Shown here: positions 48,801-62,000 of the stretch, one piece after another
How positions within the stretch are numbered: the first letter of the stretch is position 1
How the letters are laid out: every line of letters starts with the position of its first letter
Assembly (NCBI GenBank): GCA_028551475.1
Contig: CM052354.1
Coordinates: 21,785,258 to 21,849,257 of the forward strand
Reading direction: 5' to 3'
DNA from: Casuarina equisetifolia
Taxonomy: Eukaryota; Streptophyta; Magnoliopsida; Fagales; Casuarinaceae
DNA: 64,000 nt
Program-made: the position numbers and the translations under genes
The notes under the pieces: generated by a model
What the model saw: the letters and a program-made list of their open reading frames with translations, nothing else
The model's database searches: none
What the model was told of the DNA's origin: nothing

Positions 48801-51800
48801 ACAATGATTAGATATAGATGATTTTAAAATTTGGAGAACTATTAAGCAAGAAAATAAAGGAATCTCTAATTCTACGTATTGAATATGTCTTCCATAGCAA
48901 CAATGAAGAAGTATCCAAATGAAATTGATTCCACAACAACAACAAAGAAGTATGTAAATGAAATTGACTTTCACAAGTGGATAAACAAAAAAACATAACA
49001 TAAAAACTCAACATAATAGGATCTAACGCTTACACCCTTCCTCTAGAATCTTGTCCTCATTACCTGTGTTTTCATTGGAGGGGTTGAAGTTGGAGGTAAG
49101 TAATGGCATTTCCAGAATTGGAGGACTTGAGTTAAACCCTGGAATGCCACTCTTGGAGGTGGAGGTGGAGGTGGGCTTTAGAGGGTGCTAAAGGTCATCC
49201 ATGGAGGTGAAGGTGGACTTAAGAGAGCGCCTTTACCTCTGTTTCTTACATTTCTAGTACAAATTGAGATATGAATGTTATCACAGCCACCAGTAGACCA
49301 CCAAATACTTGTATAATTATTTACATCAGCTGTTTTTTGTTTGTTCGTAAAACTTTGATGCTCTTACATTTGTTCGTAAAATATACTAAAGCAACTTCCC
49401 ATCTTATATCCCTAGAATCTTATAACTTTTTCTTAGGTTGTCTTTTAATATTCTAGCTAATGGCTCTAAAATTATCAATTGGCAAAATCACTTTATGCAA
49501 TCGGAGTCACTTATTTTTTATGACATCCTATCATTCACTGCTACCACGAGATGGGTCAATTTAATGGTATTAGTAATGCACACGAACATATATTATTTAT
49601 CCAAGCACTCATAGAAACAGAAATAAAATTCTCAGTAGTAGGAACTCATTAAATGTTAAAAGGAAGAAACCTAAACATAAGAAATTTTTTGTTAAGATTA
49701 AAAAATCCTAGCATATACATAATATATACTAAAATTGACTTCATTTCCTTAGTAGATATACTATTAACATTAGTAATATTTGAACTACCAAAAATATTAG
49801 CAATAAAACAAGACTAGAATATTGACAATGATTAGATATAGATGATTTTAAAATTTGGAGAACTATTAAGCAAGAAAATAAGGGAATCTCTAATTCTACG
49901 TATTGAATATGTCTTCCATAGCAACAATAAAGAAGTATCCAAATGAAATTGATTCCACAACAACAACAAGGAAGTATCAAAATGAAATTGATTCTCAAAG
50001 ATGGATAAACAAAAAAAAGTAACATAAAGTCTCTGCATAATAGGATCTAACGGTCGCACCCTTCCTCTAGAATCTTGTCCGCATTACTTGTGTTTTCATT
50101 GGAGGGGTTGGGGTTAGAGGTAAGTAATGGCATTTCCAGAGTTGGAGGGCTTGAGTTAGACCTTGGAATGCCATTCTTGGAGGTGGAGGTGGGCTTTAGA
50201 GGTTGCTAAAGGTCATCCATGGAGGTGAAGGTGGACTTGAGAGAGCACCTTTACCTTTGTTTTTTCCATTTTTAGTACAAATTGAGATATGAATGTTATC
50301 AAAGCCATTAGTAGACCACCAAATACTTATATAATTATTTGCATCAGCTGTTTTTTCTTTGTCTATAAAACTTTGATGCTCTTACATTTGTTCATAAAAT
50401 ATACTAAAGCAACTTCCCATCTTATATTCCTAAAATCTTGTAACCTTTTCCTAGGTTTTCTTGGATATTCTAGGTGATGGCTCCTATATTATCAATTGGA
50501 AAAAATCACTTTATGTAATTGAAGTCACTTATTTTTAATGACATCCTATCATTCATTGCCACCATGAATTGGGGTCAATTTAATGGTATTGGTATTGCAC
50601 AGGAACATATACTATTTATTCAAGCACTCATAGAAATGGAAATGAAATCCTCAGCAGTACGAACTCATTAAATGTTAAAACAAAGAAACCTAAACATAAG
50701 AAATATTTAGTTAAAATAAAAAAAAATCCCAACATATACATAGTATTTACTAAAATTGACTTCATTTCCTCAATAGATATACTATTAACATTAGTAATAT
50801 TTGAACTACCAAAAATATTAGCAATAAAACAAGACTAGAATATTAATAGTGATTAGATATAGATGATTTCAAAATTTGGAGAATTATTAAGCAGGAAAAT
50901 AAGAAAATCTCATTTCTATGTATTAAATATGTCTTCCATAGCAACAATGAAGAAGTATCTAAATGAAATTGATTCCACAACAATAACAAAAAAGTATCTA
51001 AATGAAATTGACTCTCACAGGTGGATAAACGAAAAAAAGTAACATAAAAACTCAGCATAATAGGATCTAATGCTTGCACCCTTCCTCTAGAATCTTCTCC
51101 GCATTACCAGTGTTTTTATTGGAAGGGTTGGAGTTGGAGGTAAGTAATGACATTTCCAGAGTTGGAGGGCTTGAGTTAGACCTTGGAATGCCACTCTTGG
51201 AGGTGGAGGTGGAGGTGGGCTTTAGAGGTTGCTAAAGGTCATCCATAAAGGTGAAGGTGGATTTGAGAGAGCGCCTTTACCTCTATTTCTTCCATTTTTA
51301 GTACAAATTGAGATATGAATGTTATCAAAGCCACCTGTAGACTACTAAATACTTGTATAATTATTTGCATCAGTTGTTTTTTGTTTGTCCATAAAACTTT
51401 GATGCTCTTACATTTGTCCATAAAAGATACTGAAGGAACTTCCTATCTTATATTCCTAGAATCATATAACTTTTTCCTAGGTTTTCTTGGATATTCTAGG
51501 TGATGCCTCCTATATTATCAATTGGAAAAATCACTTTATACAATTGGGATCACTTATTTTTAATAACATCCTATCATTCATTGCCTTCATGAGATATGGT
51601 TAGTTTAATGGTACTGGTATTGCACAGGAACATATAATATTTATCCTAGTACTCATAGAAATGGAAATGAAATCCTCAACAGTACAAACTCATTAAATGT
51701 TAAAACGAAGAAACTTAAACATAAAAATTTTTTTTGTTAAGATCAAAGAATCCCAGTATATACATAGTATTTACTAAAATTAACTTCATTTCCTTAATAG

Positions 51801-52230
51801 ATATACTATCAGCATTAGTAATATTTGAACTACCAAAAATATTAACAGTAAGACAGGACTAGAATATTGACAATAATTAGATATAGCTAATTTCAAAATT
51901 TAGGGAACTATTAAGTAGGAAAATAAGAAAATCTCAAATTCTACATATTGAATATGTCTTCTATAGCAACAATAAAGAAGTATCTAAATGAAATTGATTC
52001 TCATAGGTCAATAAACAAAAAAAAAGTAACATAAAAACTCAACATTATAGAATCTGATGTTCACACCCTTCCTCTAGAATCTCGTCCTCATTACTTGTTT
52101 TTCCATTTGAGGGGTTGGAGTTTGAGGTAAGTAATGGCATTTCCAGAGTTGGAGGACTTGAGTTAGACCCTGGAATGCCACTCTTGGAGGTGGAGGTGGG
52201 CTTTAAAGGGTGCTAAAGGTCATCCATGGA
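45806..52230. repeat. Tandem array of about 1.0-kb repeats (six full units and a partial)
   Basis: The landmark GATTT(C/T)AAAATTTGGAGAA recurs at about 45814, 46828, 47834, 48820, 49844, 50865 and (diverged) 51889, a spacing of 986-1024 bases. Each unit also contains ATTCCACAACAACAACAA-like sequence, TCTAGAATCTTGTCCTCATT-like sequence, a GGAGGTGGAGGTGGGCTTTA minisatellite of variable copy number, and a CATTTGTTCGTAAAATATAC-like segment. The last unit stops after about 340 bases at CATCCATGGA. Frames inside are short, not conserved as proteins and not supported as genes. The unit shows no recognisable transposon domain. Confidence 0.92.
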
Positions 52231-52608
52231 TTTTAGCATCCCTTTACATCACACTTTGACCCTAGGGCAATTGAAGGTTTATACTTGATTTCTGCTAATT
52301 CAATCATGTCCTTCCGTAACTTGACTACTCCTACATTGAGTTTTGTTTTGTATTTTCTTATAATCCAAATGGGTCTGCAAGGAAGAAGTAACTGTAGCCA
52401 TATCACATAAAATACTTAAGATCACCTTTTCCTAAAAAGCTTTATTAAAGAGAAATTATCCAAATTTAGAAGTTATGTTATAGGCCTCTTCTTGCCTAAT
52501 GTGCATAGGCCTCTTCTTACTTAATGTGAAACTTTGTTATCCATTAAAATTTACAAATAATTTATAATGACTACATCCCTTTCATTTATCTCAATATTGT
52601 CAACAATA
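52231..52608 (+). repeat. Second copy of the PG upstream flank (distal part)
   Basis: Collinear with 38613-39310: TTTTAGCATCCCT, CTTGATTTC.....AATTCAATCATGTCC, CCAAATGGGTCT, TTAAAATTTACAAATAA. It is cut off from its continuation (54652 onward) by the LINE inserted at 52609. Confidence 0.8.
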
Positions 52609-54651
52609 GTTTTTTTTTTTTTTATGAATATGTGAGTTTATTCATCGAAGAATAAAAAAGTACATAAGCTTAGGGGTATACCCCAGCATTATAATTCATC
52701 TAGGAGAAAATAGAATTTGGAATTCTCTAACTATGACTTAACAAAACATTAGCTTGAAAGAGTTTAATGTTCCTAAATAAAAAAGCTCTTCCATAGACTA
52801 CTCTCTTGATTGTAGCTAACAACATTGGTATATCAATAGACTTATTTTGAAAACATCTACGATTTCGTTCTAACCATATACAATAAAGGCAAGCTAAGAA
52901 AGAAAGTTTAAGAAGCTTTGCAGCTAAATCTTTTCCCTTGGTTGCTTTAATCATCCATTGCAATTCAAATTTTCAATCGTAGATGACGTTACGAATGCCT
53001 TATTAAGTTATAATATTTTTCCAAACATGGCTAGTCCAAGTACACTGAAAAAACAAGTGTGATCTACTTTCATATTGAGAGCCACAAAAATTACAATACA
53101 AATCAATTGAGGGGAGCCATCGAGAAACCACTATTACTGTAGGAAGTTTGTCCTTACATATAAGCCAACCAATGAAGTTATGTTTGCTAATTCCTCATGA
53201 CCATATTAAATTATACCATTCAACCTCGGTGTACACTTGATGTAATTCCTTGTATGTTTCCTTACAACAATAAAAAAGTTTGGAAAGTGTAGAGGTTAGA
53301 ATTTGTCATAACTTTAGAAGACCTCTCCAACTCAATGTCATATTTCCTTTGATGTTAAGATCTATAATTGAATTTCTTCTACATTTAGTATTATGAATCC
53401 ACTTACTCCATAAGGATGAATTTGGACAATTGATAAAATTCCAGAGAGACCGCCCTAACAAAACTTTATTCCATACTTTAAGGTTTAGTAATCCAAGATC
53501 TCCTTATTTTAGGTAAACAAACAACTTGCCAAGCAACCTTTTGAGTTTTATGATCCTTTGAATGTCTTACCCAGAGAAAGTGTTTTATCTTCTTCTCAAT
53601 CTCATAAATGGTATGTTTTGGGAGAAGGAACATTTGCATCCAAGAGGTACAGATAGAAGTACAAACTGATTTTGCCAATTGTAATCTTTCGGCATAGCTT
53701 AGATGTTTCATTCGCCATCCATCAATTCTTGCCATGATTTTCTCTGTCAAAACTATGCAATCAGTGTAGGTAAGCCTTCTTGTAATAAAAGGAACACCAA
53801 GGTATCTAATAAGGAGTTTTCCTTCAGAGAAAGGAATATGATCTAGTATCAAAAGTTTTTCTTGTTCAGTGATCCCTGAAAAAAATATCTGACTTTTGAT
53901 AGGATTAAACTGTAAACTTGTGAGTGTTGCAAATTCCTCCAAAGCATCAGTAAGACATAATATTGAATTAATATCCCTATGTGCAAATAAGAATAAGTCA
54001 TCAGCAAAACAAAGTTAAGTGATTTTCTCTTTCTTGCACCGCCAATGATATTTGAAAGTAGAGGTAGAAGCTTTCTCAATAATTATCCTATTAAGAATCT
54101 CCATGACAAGCACAAACAAATAAGGGGACAAAGGATCCCTTGCCTTAACCCATTAGTCCCCTCAAAATAACCTGCATGCTCACCATTGAAGTTTACAGAG
54201 AATCTAGTAGTAGTAATGCATTGGTTAATCAAATCAAGTAAAGTTTGAGGAGTATGAATAGCTTGGAGAACACCCAATATTGCATCCCATTTAATCATAT
54301 CATAAGCTTTTATAAGATCAATTTTAATGGCAATATGCTTTCCCTTATCTCTTTTATAATAGTTATAAAGCAATTCTTGACAAAGCATAATATTTTCAGA
54401 GATTTGAGGACTCCTGAGAAAAGTAGTTTGGTTTTGGCTAATCACCTCAGGGAGAATAAAGTTTATCCTTTCTGCAAGTAATTTTGAGATCACTTTATAT
54501 AACACATTGCGACAAGCAATGGGCCAAAAATCCTTCATGCAACTTGGATTAGGGGTTTTAGATACTAGGCATAGCAAAGTAGCATTAATAGCTTTCAGTA
54601 ATTTTTTGGATGAGAAAAAATCTAGCACCGCATCTTTTATGTCATGACCTT
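52609..54651 (-). mobile_element. 5'-truncated LINE with target-site duplication
   Basis: A non-LTR element on the - strand: the poly(A) tail appears as about 14 Ts at 52610-52623, and the 5' end is at 54651. A 13-bp direct duplication ATTGTCAACAATA flanks it (52596-52608 and 54652-54664). The element retains RT and the C-terminal zf-RVT-like region but no endonuclease, as is typical of 5'-truncated L1-type insertions. Related flanks without the element exist at 39299 and 40468. Confidence 0.92.
52727..54628 (-). pseudogene. LINE ORF2 remnant (RT and C-terminal domain)
   Basis: Read right to left. RT blocks FWPIACRNVLYKVISKLLAER, NQTTF...ISENIMLCQELL, KIDLIKAYDMIKW and GLRQG lie at 54083-54628. 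A one-base loss near 54137 shifts the frame before the DPLSPYLF-type block. The catalytic FADD is intact at 53997-54008 but is preceded by an in-frame TAA (54015-54017). The thumb region (FNPIKSQIFFSG, YLGVPFITRRL, WRMKHLSYAERLQL) lies at 53478-53942. The C-terminal LACLYCIWLERNRRCF block is at 52727-52963. Relatively few lesions point to a fairly young insertion, but it cannot be active. Confidence 0.88.
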
Positions 54652-55209
54652 ATTGTCAACAATAATTTCATATAAGAAAAAGGCAAATAAAATGTATATA
54701 TAATATGAGCTTACTTGGAGTAACAACATCGTTCAGAGTCTCCAAATCATCACGGGAAGGCTCCTGATATATAGTTAAAATGATAAGGAGAGCTGCATTT
54801 TTAATTAACCTGAAGATACTTTGCAACAGCCGTTGCTTTCTGGTTACCAAGTAAAGCTTAATATTATCCGCTTCGTATCCAACGGCTGTCCTCGCGTCAT
54901 GCTTTCCAATCCAGTATTTTCAGCTTGCTGTCGAGACTCTTCCCCGATTAAAATAGGAAAGAATCTTTTGGGACCGGATTACCCGTTATCCTGTCCTTCT
55001 CCCGAGCTCGTAACACAATCACATGCATAGAGCAACAGTATCATAATCATTGCTGTAACGTAATCCTCACAGTTGCCATTTTCGAAGGGTTTCAGTTACG
55101 TTCCGTCTATAGAAGGAAAGCTAGCTATAAGAACCCAGATAGCAGAGCCAATGAAGCAACACAGTGGAGCAAGAAGGTGGTTGCAGAAGAAAAAGAAGAA
55201 GAGGACGAC
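54652..55209 (+). promoter_or_regulatory. PG-C upstream region
   Basis: Collinear with the PG-B upstream region from the LINE boundary to the ATG. TATAAGA at 55126-55132 lies in the same GCTAGC context. The GAA tract before the start is interrupted (AGAAGAAAAAGAAGAAGAGG). Confidence 0.75.
55126..55132 (+). promoter_or_regulatory. Putative TATA box of PG-C
   Basis: TATAAGA, 78 bases before the ATG, in sequence conserved with PG-A and PG-B. Confidence 0.6.
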
Positions 55210-56726
55210 ATGGGTTCCATTTCTGTTTCTCGCTGCGTTTGCATACTGGTTTCGGTGGCATGGATGGTTGAAGTTGCAGCAGGAGCAACGGTTTTCAATG
55301 TGGTGGAAGCCGGTGCTGCCGCCGATGGAAAGACTGATAACAGCAAGGTACTGTAAAGTATATTTCCCCATGTATTAAAATCCAAATATATTTCTATATA
55401 ATTGAAAAGATTCCTTTAGCTTTTCTATTTTCTTTACGTCGTTGGTAGATTTTCCTCGATGTGTTCAAGAAGGCTTGTCAAACCAGGGGAGAAAGCGTTT
55501 TCCTAATCCCAGAAGGAAGATTTTTGTTGGGCACAACGGAATTCATTGGCCCGTGCCAGGGGCCGTTGGTTTTTTCTATCAAGGGTGATCTCATAGCCCG
55601 TACTGATCCTGCGTCGTCATTGAAAACCAGAGCTTGGATCAACTTTCAACGCATGGACCACTTGGAAGTTAGCGGCGGTGGGACTTTGGATGGCCAAGGC
55701 TCCTCCGCTTGGCACTACCGTTCTTGCAATGGATCTTTTCCCTGCGTCTTGCTTCCCTATGTAAGTTTCTTTTATAGTTGTCTAATCTTTATTAATCTAA
55801 CTCGCAACTTCACTCGTAGGTTGTCATTGTTGCTTAAAAGAAGCGTTGATCTATTTAATGGCATTTGTTGATTGACATGTTTACGTTTCCCTTCTGCTTT
55901 GACAGTCGTTGGCACTCGACTTCGTCAACAATTCTCTGATCACACAGATAACTTCAATCAACAGCAAGGGTGTCCACATGAACGCTTTTGCATGCCACGA
56001 CGTGACTTTTGACAAGGTCCGTCTTTCAGCTCCGGAGGACAGCCCCAACACCGATGGAATCCACATCGGGGGATCCTCCGGTATATACATAACCAATTCC
56101 ATGATAGCTACCGGTGACGACTGCGTTTCAATGAGCCCTGGTTCTAACAACATCAACGTGTCAAATGTCGAATGTGGCCCAGGCCATGGAATAAGCATCG
56201 GAAGCCTCGGGCAGGGACCAGATGAACCAAGTGTTAGTGGGGTGGTGGTGAGAAACAGCAGCTTCATGGGCACTCAGAATGGTCTGAGGATCAAAACATG
56301 GGCTAGCTCTTACCCGTGCAACGTTTTCGACGTGACATTTGAACACATTACCATGGACAATGTCCAGAACCCTATCATCATCGACCAACAATATTGCCCG
56401 CCCGGCAACTGCCGAAAGGTATTCTATTCTAGCTGGCAGCTGGTTTAAAACACCAAAATCATTTTACTGATCTAATAACCGGTGCTTTTCATCTACAGGG
56501 AAACTCTCAAGTTCAGATTCGCGATGTGAGGTTCAGAGACGTCGTTGGCACTTCGAGCTCAGAGGTTGGCGTTGCTTTTACATGCAGCCAAAGTAAACCG
56601 TGTCAGGGGATTCAGGTCGAAAACATTAACCTTGTTTCCGCCGGCACAGGCGGACCTGCGGCTTGGGCGTGTGAGAATGCCAAATTAGATTCTTTTGATC
56701 TCCGACATCCCACCTCTTCCTGCTAA
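55210..56726 (+). CDS. Exopolygalacturonase-like GH28 enzyme, PG-C
   Basis: Four exons: 55210-55347, 55449-55760, 55906-56418, 56499-56726 (1191 bases, 396 aa), identical exon lengths to PG-B. Signal peptide (CILVSVAWMVEVAAG), then ATVFNVVEAGAAADGKTDN. GH28 motifs are intact: NTDGIHIG, ATGDDCVS, CGPGHGISIGS, GLRIKTW. It differs from PG-B by scattered substitutions (for example FLIPEGRFLLGTTE, INFQRMDHLEV, STDLMIAT-type changes around the GDD motif), none touching catalytic residues. It should be a secreted exo-acting pectinase. The gene lies between a LINE-disrupted upstream flank (LINE about 560 bases before the ATG) and a badly broken PG pseudogene. Confidence 0.94.
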
Positions 56727-57300
56727 AGAGCAAGCCTTGGAATCACATATGGCATTTGAAAAACTTTCTGCCGGCACAGCAAGGGTTCTCGAGACTTTCA
56801 TTTCTTTAAGACAAGTCACTACATCAAGGAAGCACACGGGAAAGTATTTTGCCGTCAAGAAATGATGCGGATCTGAGGGGAGACGAAGAGTTGCTGACTT
56901 GTAAAATAAAGAAATAAATTTTGATTTTGGGAAAATGAGGAAATAAGTTCTCTTTTTTTTTCAATTAAATTTTTTCTTTTTAATATTACAACACCCACGA
57001 GGTATTGAATTCTGAAACTCACAATTAAAGACCCTATTAATTTATTCCTAAGCTAACTAGCTAAACAACTAACAAATAAATTTTCTTAGGAAAAATAAAC
57101 AGTTATGTCTCAATATGCTCATTAAAGCTTTATTAAAACCTTCCACTTTTGCTCAATCAAGCTGATGTTTTTTTCATTCATTTCTTAAATATAAAAGGAA
57201 AAACTACATACATATAAATGTCAAGCAAATACTTCGTATTAAAAAACTTCTCTCAAACTTTGCACGGTTAGATGTTGTCTTTATTCGGTTTTCATTTCTT
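56727..57300. other. 3' flank of PG-C
   Basis: Collinear with the 3' flank of PG-B. It includes the likely 3' UTR. No further gene. Confidence 0.65.
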
Positions 57301-58033
57301 CCAGCTCTTGCTCATAGCTCTCTTAGCTTAGTGCTTGCAATTGTTTGAAATCTAACCCCACATTTTGGAAATATAAAGGTGAGTTTGAATAGTAGGTGGA
57401 AATATCGTCAATACAATACAATACAAGTATATTATACTTGTTATATCTAGAAATAAATTTTTTAAGAGAAAAAATGAACTTTTTATTGTAATATTGAGTG
57501 TAAGAGTGAAATTACTATAATATAAGTATTTTTGCGTTTAAAAATGTTTCTTTTTAGCTTTTTCTATTTTTCTTTGTACCGTTGGTAGATTTTCCTCGAT
57601 GTGTTCCATAAGGCTGGTCAAACCCGAGGACAAATCGTTGTCTTAATCCCAGAAGGAAGATTTTTGGTGCGCCAACAATATTCAGTGGCTTGTTCCAGGG
57701 CCGTTGATATTGTTTATCAAGGGTCTAGTAGCCCCCTACTGATTCTGTGTCGTCACTGAGCAAAAGAACTTGGATCACCTTTCCATACATGGACCAGCTG
57801 GTAGTCGGCGGCGGTGGGACGTTGGATGGCCAAGGTGCCTCCTCTTGGCACGACCGTTCTTGCAATGGATCTTTTCCCTGCGTCATGCTTCCCTATGTAA
57901 GTTCTTGTTTTATCGTTGTCTAATCTTTGTTAATCAAACTCAACTTCATACGTTGCCAGTATAAACTTGTCCTATTAGGTTGTTATTATTGCTTAAAAGA
58001 AGTGTTAATCTATTTAATGGCATTTGTGTTATT

Positions 58034-58401
58034 TGTTAAAAAAAAAAACCATGAATTTCAAACTCACGGAATCTTCATAATCTTATTGCACACAAAGAAA
58101 ATATTAAACAATAAAGAACATTTAGGAATTACGAAGTTCAGGATAATCCTTACATTCTCGCTCTAAGGAGCAATTCTTCACTATGATGAAAAGGTTATTG
58201 TGTATACAGAAAACCTTTGTTTTCTCTCTATTTCTCACATTAATCTCTCTAACGTCATAACAAGATTTTCCTATAGTGTTTCCTTTTATATTATCACCAA
58301 GGAAACTCAAACTGAATAGGTCTAGGAAACCTTATAAACTACCCACATCATGAACATGGTAGTTATATATTTACCTTTACTAATTTACTCCAAACCTAAC
58401 A
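58034..58401. mobile_element. Solo LTR in intron 2 of the PG pseudogene
   Basis: 368 bases beginning TGTTAAAAAA and ending CCTAACA, with a perfect 5-bp duplication TTATT on each side (58029-58033, 58402-58406). The sister pseudogene has the uninterrupted site GTGTTATTGACATG (TTATT at 43940-43944). There is no internal domain, so it is a solo LTR left by recombination. The family is not identified. Confidence 0.9.
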
Positions 58402-59040
58402 TTATTGACATGTATCTAGTTCTCTTATGCTTTGGTAGTCATTAGCACTCAATTTCATCAACAATTCTTTGATCACACACCTAAAATCAATCAACAACAA
58501 AGTTTTTCACATGAACATTCTCTAGCGTGACTTTTGACAAGGTCCATCTTTTAGCTCCAACAAATAGGCCCAACACCAATGGAATCCACATTAGGTTATC
58601 CTCCTGTATACACAACCAACTCGGTGATAGGCCCTGGAGACAATTGCATCTCGATGAGCCTTGGTTCTACCAACATCGACATTTCAAATGTCCAATGTGG
58701 CCCAGGTCATGGAGTAAGTAACGGATGCCTTAAGACATCTTATCTCTAGGGAAGATGGATTTCCTTAATAGAGAATCTAGGAAAAATAAAACTCCAATAC
58801 TAGTCAATGTATCTCTATAGAAGTGCAACTATATGGAAAGTTGTTTTTATTAACTATTGTTTATGCAAACACATATTACATATGTAAAAGGCAATTATTA
58901 CAACATCTAAAAAATTTGCAAACAACACACAAACCTTGAATCCTCAGAGGAGACTTTAATTCTATTCTTTTTTAGGATGAGAAACAAAGAAGATAGTTGT
59001 TTTCACAGATTGCTATGCTAAATTCCAAAATTTTGTCTAC

Positions 59041-62000
59041 CGACAAGGACTACAAGATTATGGGTACTTGGGTTCTCCTTTCATGTGGTCAAATAATGTT
59101 CAAGAGAATAGAAGGACATGGGTGAGATTGGATTGAATATTATGTAATTTGGAAGCTTTTACAGTTTTTTGACTTTGAAAGTAAAACATTTTACAAGAAC
59201 CCTTTCTAATTATAACCTTTTACTATTATCGTTGAGAATGGTATTTCAAGGAGTAAGATCTTCTAAGTTCTAGAAGCAATGGTTGGAAGTTTAATCAACA
59301 ATGCAAACAATAGCACAACAATGTTCGGGGAGTTCAACAATGTCACCATGGATACATCTTCATTTGCAATATGCACAAGTTAAGAAAGCCTTAATTGAAT
59401 GGGTGAAGTTAAATAAAGGTAATAGAGAGCATATGATAACCAATTTAATAAAGCAAGTGCAAGAATTAGAAACAAAATTGCAAACAAATTGGTTAGTTAT
59501 GGTTTTTCATGAATTTCAAAGGGCTCAAGAAAGTCTTATTCGAAATCTTATGGAAGAAAAAGGTTAATTTTTGGATAAAGCTTGAGTTAGATGGCTTTAA
59601 AAGGGAGATAGAAACTCACCACACTTCCATGCTTGTATTCAAGAAAAAAGGTAGCCATCTAGGTTTAATTTTGTATAACCAATGGAACCTAAACAAATAA
59701 TGTAGATACTATGGGCCCATTAGCAGTGGATTTTTACAAGGAGTTATTGATATCACCTACCTCACCTGAAAATAGAGAACAATCAAATCTCCTTAGCCAT
59801 GTGCCAAAATTAGTTATAGAAGTGCAAAATAAAATGTTTTGTCGTGTTCTAGAATAGGATGAGATTCTACAAGCTATCAAAAACTTGGATCTTGATAGTG
59901 CACTAGTACCAAATGGCTTTAATGGACACTTCTTCTCAATAGCACAAGAGATGGTGAAAGAAGACTTCTAAGTAGTCATAACAAATTTTTTTATAAGAAG
60001 CCAAATTCTTAAAAGCTATATAGTGACAATGTTGGTATTAATTCCAAAGGTGCAACAATCAAATAGCTTTTCAAATTTAAGACCAATAAGTTAATGCACT
60101 TTTAGATACAAAATCCTTACTAAGATTCTAAATGACATGCTTGTTAAGGTACTCCCAAATATTATCTCACTATAACGATATGGTTTTGTTAAGGACATAT
60201 CCATCGAGGAAAATATAGCATTGGCTTAAGAAATGGTACATGAAGTAAATAATTCAATGCTAAGAGGTAATGTAATCATTAAACTTGATATGTCAAAAGC
60301 CTATGATAGGTTAGAGTGGCTATTTTTATTACATGTTTTGTAGAAGTTTGATTTCTCTCCATTATGGATAAACATGATGTACCATTGTATCTTAAACAAA
60401 TATTTTTCTATTTAGTTACAAAGACAAATTTTGGCTTCTTTAAATCCACAAAAGAACTTAGACAAGGAGATCCATTATCTCCTAGTTTATTTATTATTGT
60501 TCAAGAAGCATCAAGTCGAAAGCTAAAACATCTAATGTAAAATGGAGAGATTGGTAGGTTTAAAAGTACAAATAACTTTGAATATGTCTCACATTTGCTC
60601 ATTGCAAACAATATGATTGTCTTTCTAAATGGTCGAAAATGGTCAATACTTAATTTTATGACTTTGCCGAGAGATTATGAATGTTTTAGTGGACAATTAG
60701 TAAATGTTAAAAAATACAATTTCTTATTGGCAAAAAAAAAACCACTCCTTATAAAAAGTATTACAAAAAATAGTGGATAAGTTTTTCACTAATTGATTTA
60801 CCAATAAAATATTTAGGGGTTTCACTTTTTAAAGAAAAAGTAAAGAGAATATACTTTAAAGAGTTATTAGCAAAGATTACAAGGAGAATTAAAAATTGGA
60901 ACAATTGATTTTCATTTTATGGGGGGAAAACTAGTTTTAATCAAAAGTGTTTTTTAGTCAATCCCCATAAATTGTTTTTCAATTACTAAAGTTTTGAAAT
61001 CATTTTTGAAATTAATAAAAGTATGGAAGAAATTTTATTAAGGAATAAGGAAGTTCATAGAGTACATTGGGTAGGATAGGATAAAGCTTGCTGGCCTTTG
61101 GAGGAAAAGGGTTTAGGAATAAGAGATATGGCTATGGTAATGGACAATTTACAAATGAAGATGGCATGAAATTTTATTAATGGTCAATCACTATTCCCAC
61201 AATTTATGAAAAGAAAGTATAACACTATAATGAAAGTCATTCATCAACCTAGAAACATTCTAGCATCCTATTGTTGGGCTACTATGAGTGTTTATCTTCC
61301 ATTTGTTTTGTAGCATAGTAGGTGGTTGGTAAATGATGGCTCGAGGTTTTTATGGACAAACAAGTGGCTAAAGGAGCTTTTATGGTTTATATCTTGTGAA
61401 GATAATCAAAAAAGTATTAAAAGGGGAATGTCATATTTGAGGTTCTTAGAAGTGTTTTTGTCTCTAGAACAAAGAGAATAATCCCATTAAATCACTCTCA
61501 CCTATGAGCCAAATAAGTTAATCTTTAAGCTTATGTCTAATGGGTTGTTTTTTGTTGCCTTAGTAGTATATGAACATTGGTGGGTGCATGGAAAAAAAGT
61601 ATTTACCCACTAAGATTGGCTTCTTTATGTGGTAAATGATGAACAATAAGTTTCCAACAAATACAAATGTACAAAGGTAAGGTGTTTTTCGAATGTCTAA
61701 ATTTGTATGTTGTATTCATCCTTATTGTTTTGCCATGAAGAGCTGGGTAGGGGATTATGGCAACATTTTTGCAATATCTTACAAATATTGATTAGAAGAG
61801 ACACGGTCTCAAATCTTTTTTATTTTATTTTAAGGAGGCCAATGAATCATTATAGGTGGGAATAATGGTAGCATTGGTGGGTTGTTATATTACGTGGCAA
61901 ATTTGGTTGGCAATGAATAATGTCATCTATTTGAAAAAGGAATTTCTCTTACCAATATTGATAAGAGTGATTTTTGATGTTAGGTTGCTGACGGGATTCT

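Noticed and set aside
48717..50059. Recurring - strand hydrophobic, Cys/Leu-rich reading frames in the 1-kb repeats
   Set aside because: They recur only because the DNA repeats. Lengths and starts change between units, and there is no conserved protein motif or promoter context.
45806..52230. Regular repeats that could suggest a CRISPR-like array
   Set aside because: Units are about 1 kb with diverged copies, not short repeats with unique spacers, and the setting is a plant nuclear genome. It is an ordinary tandem repeat.
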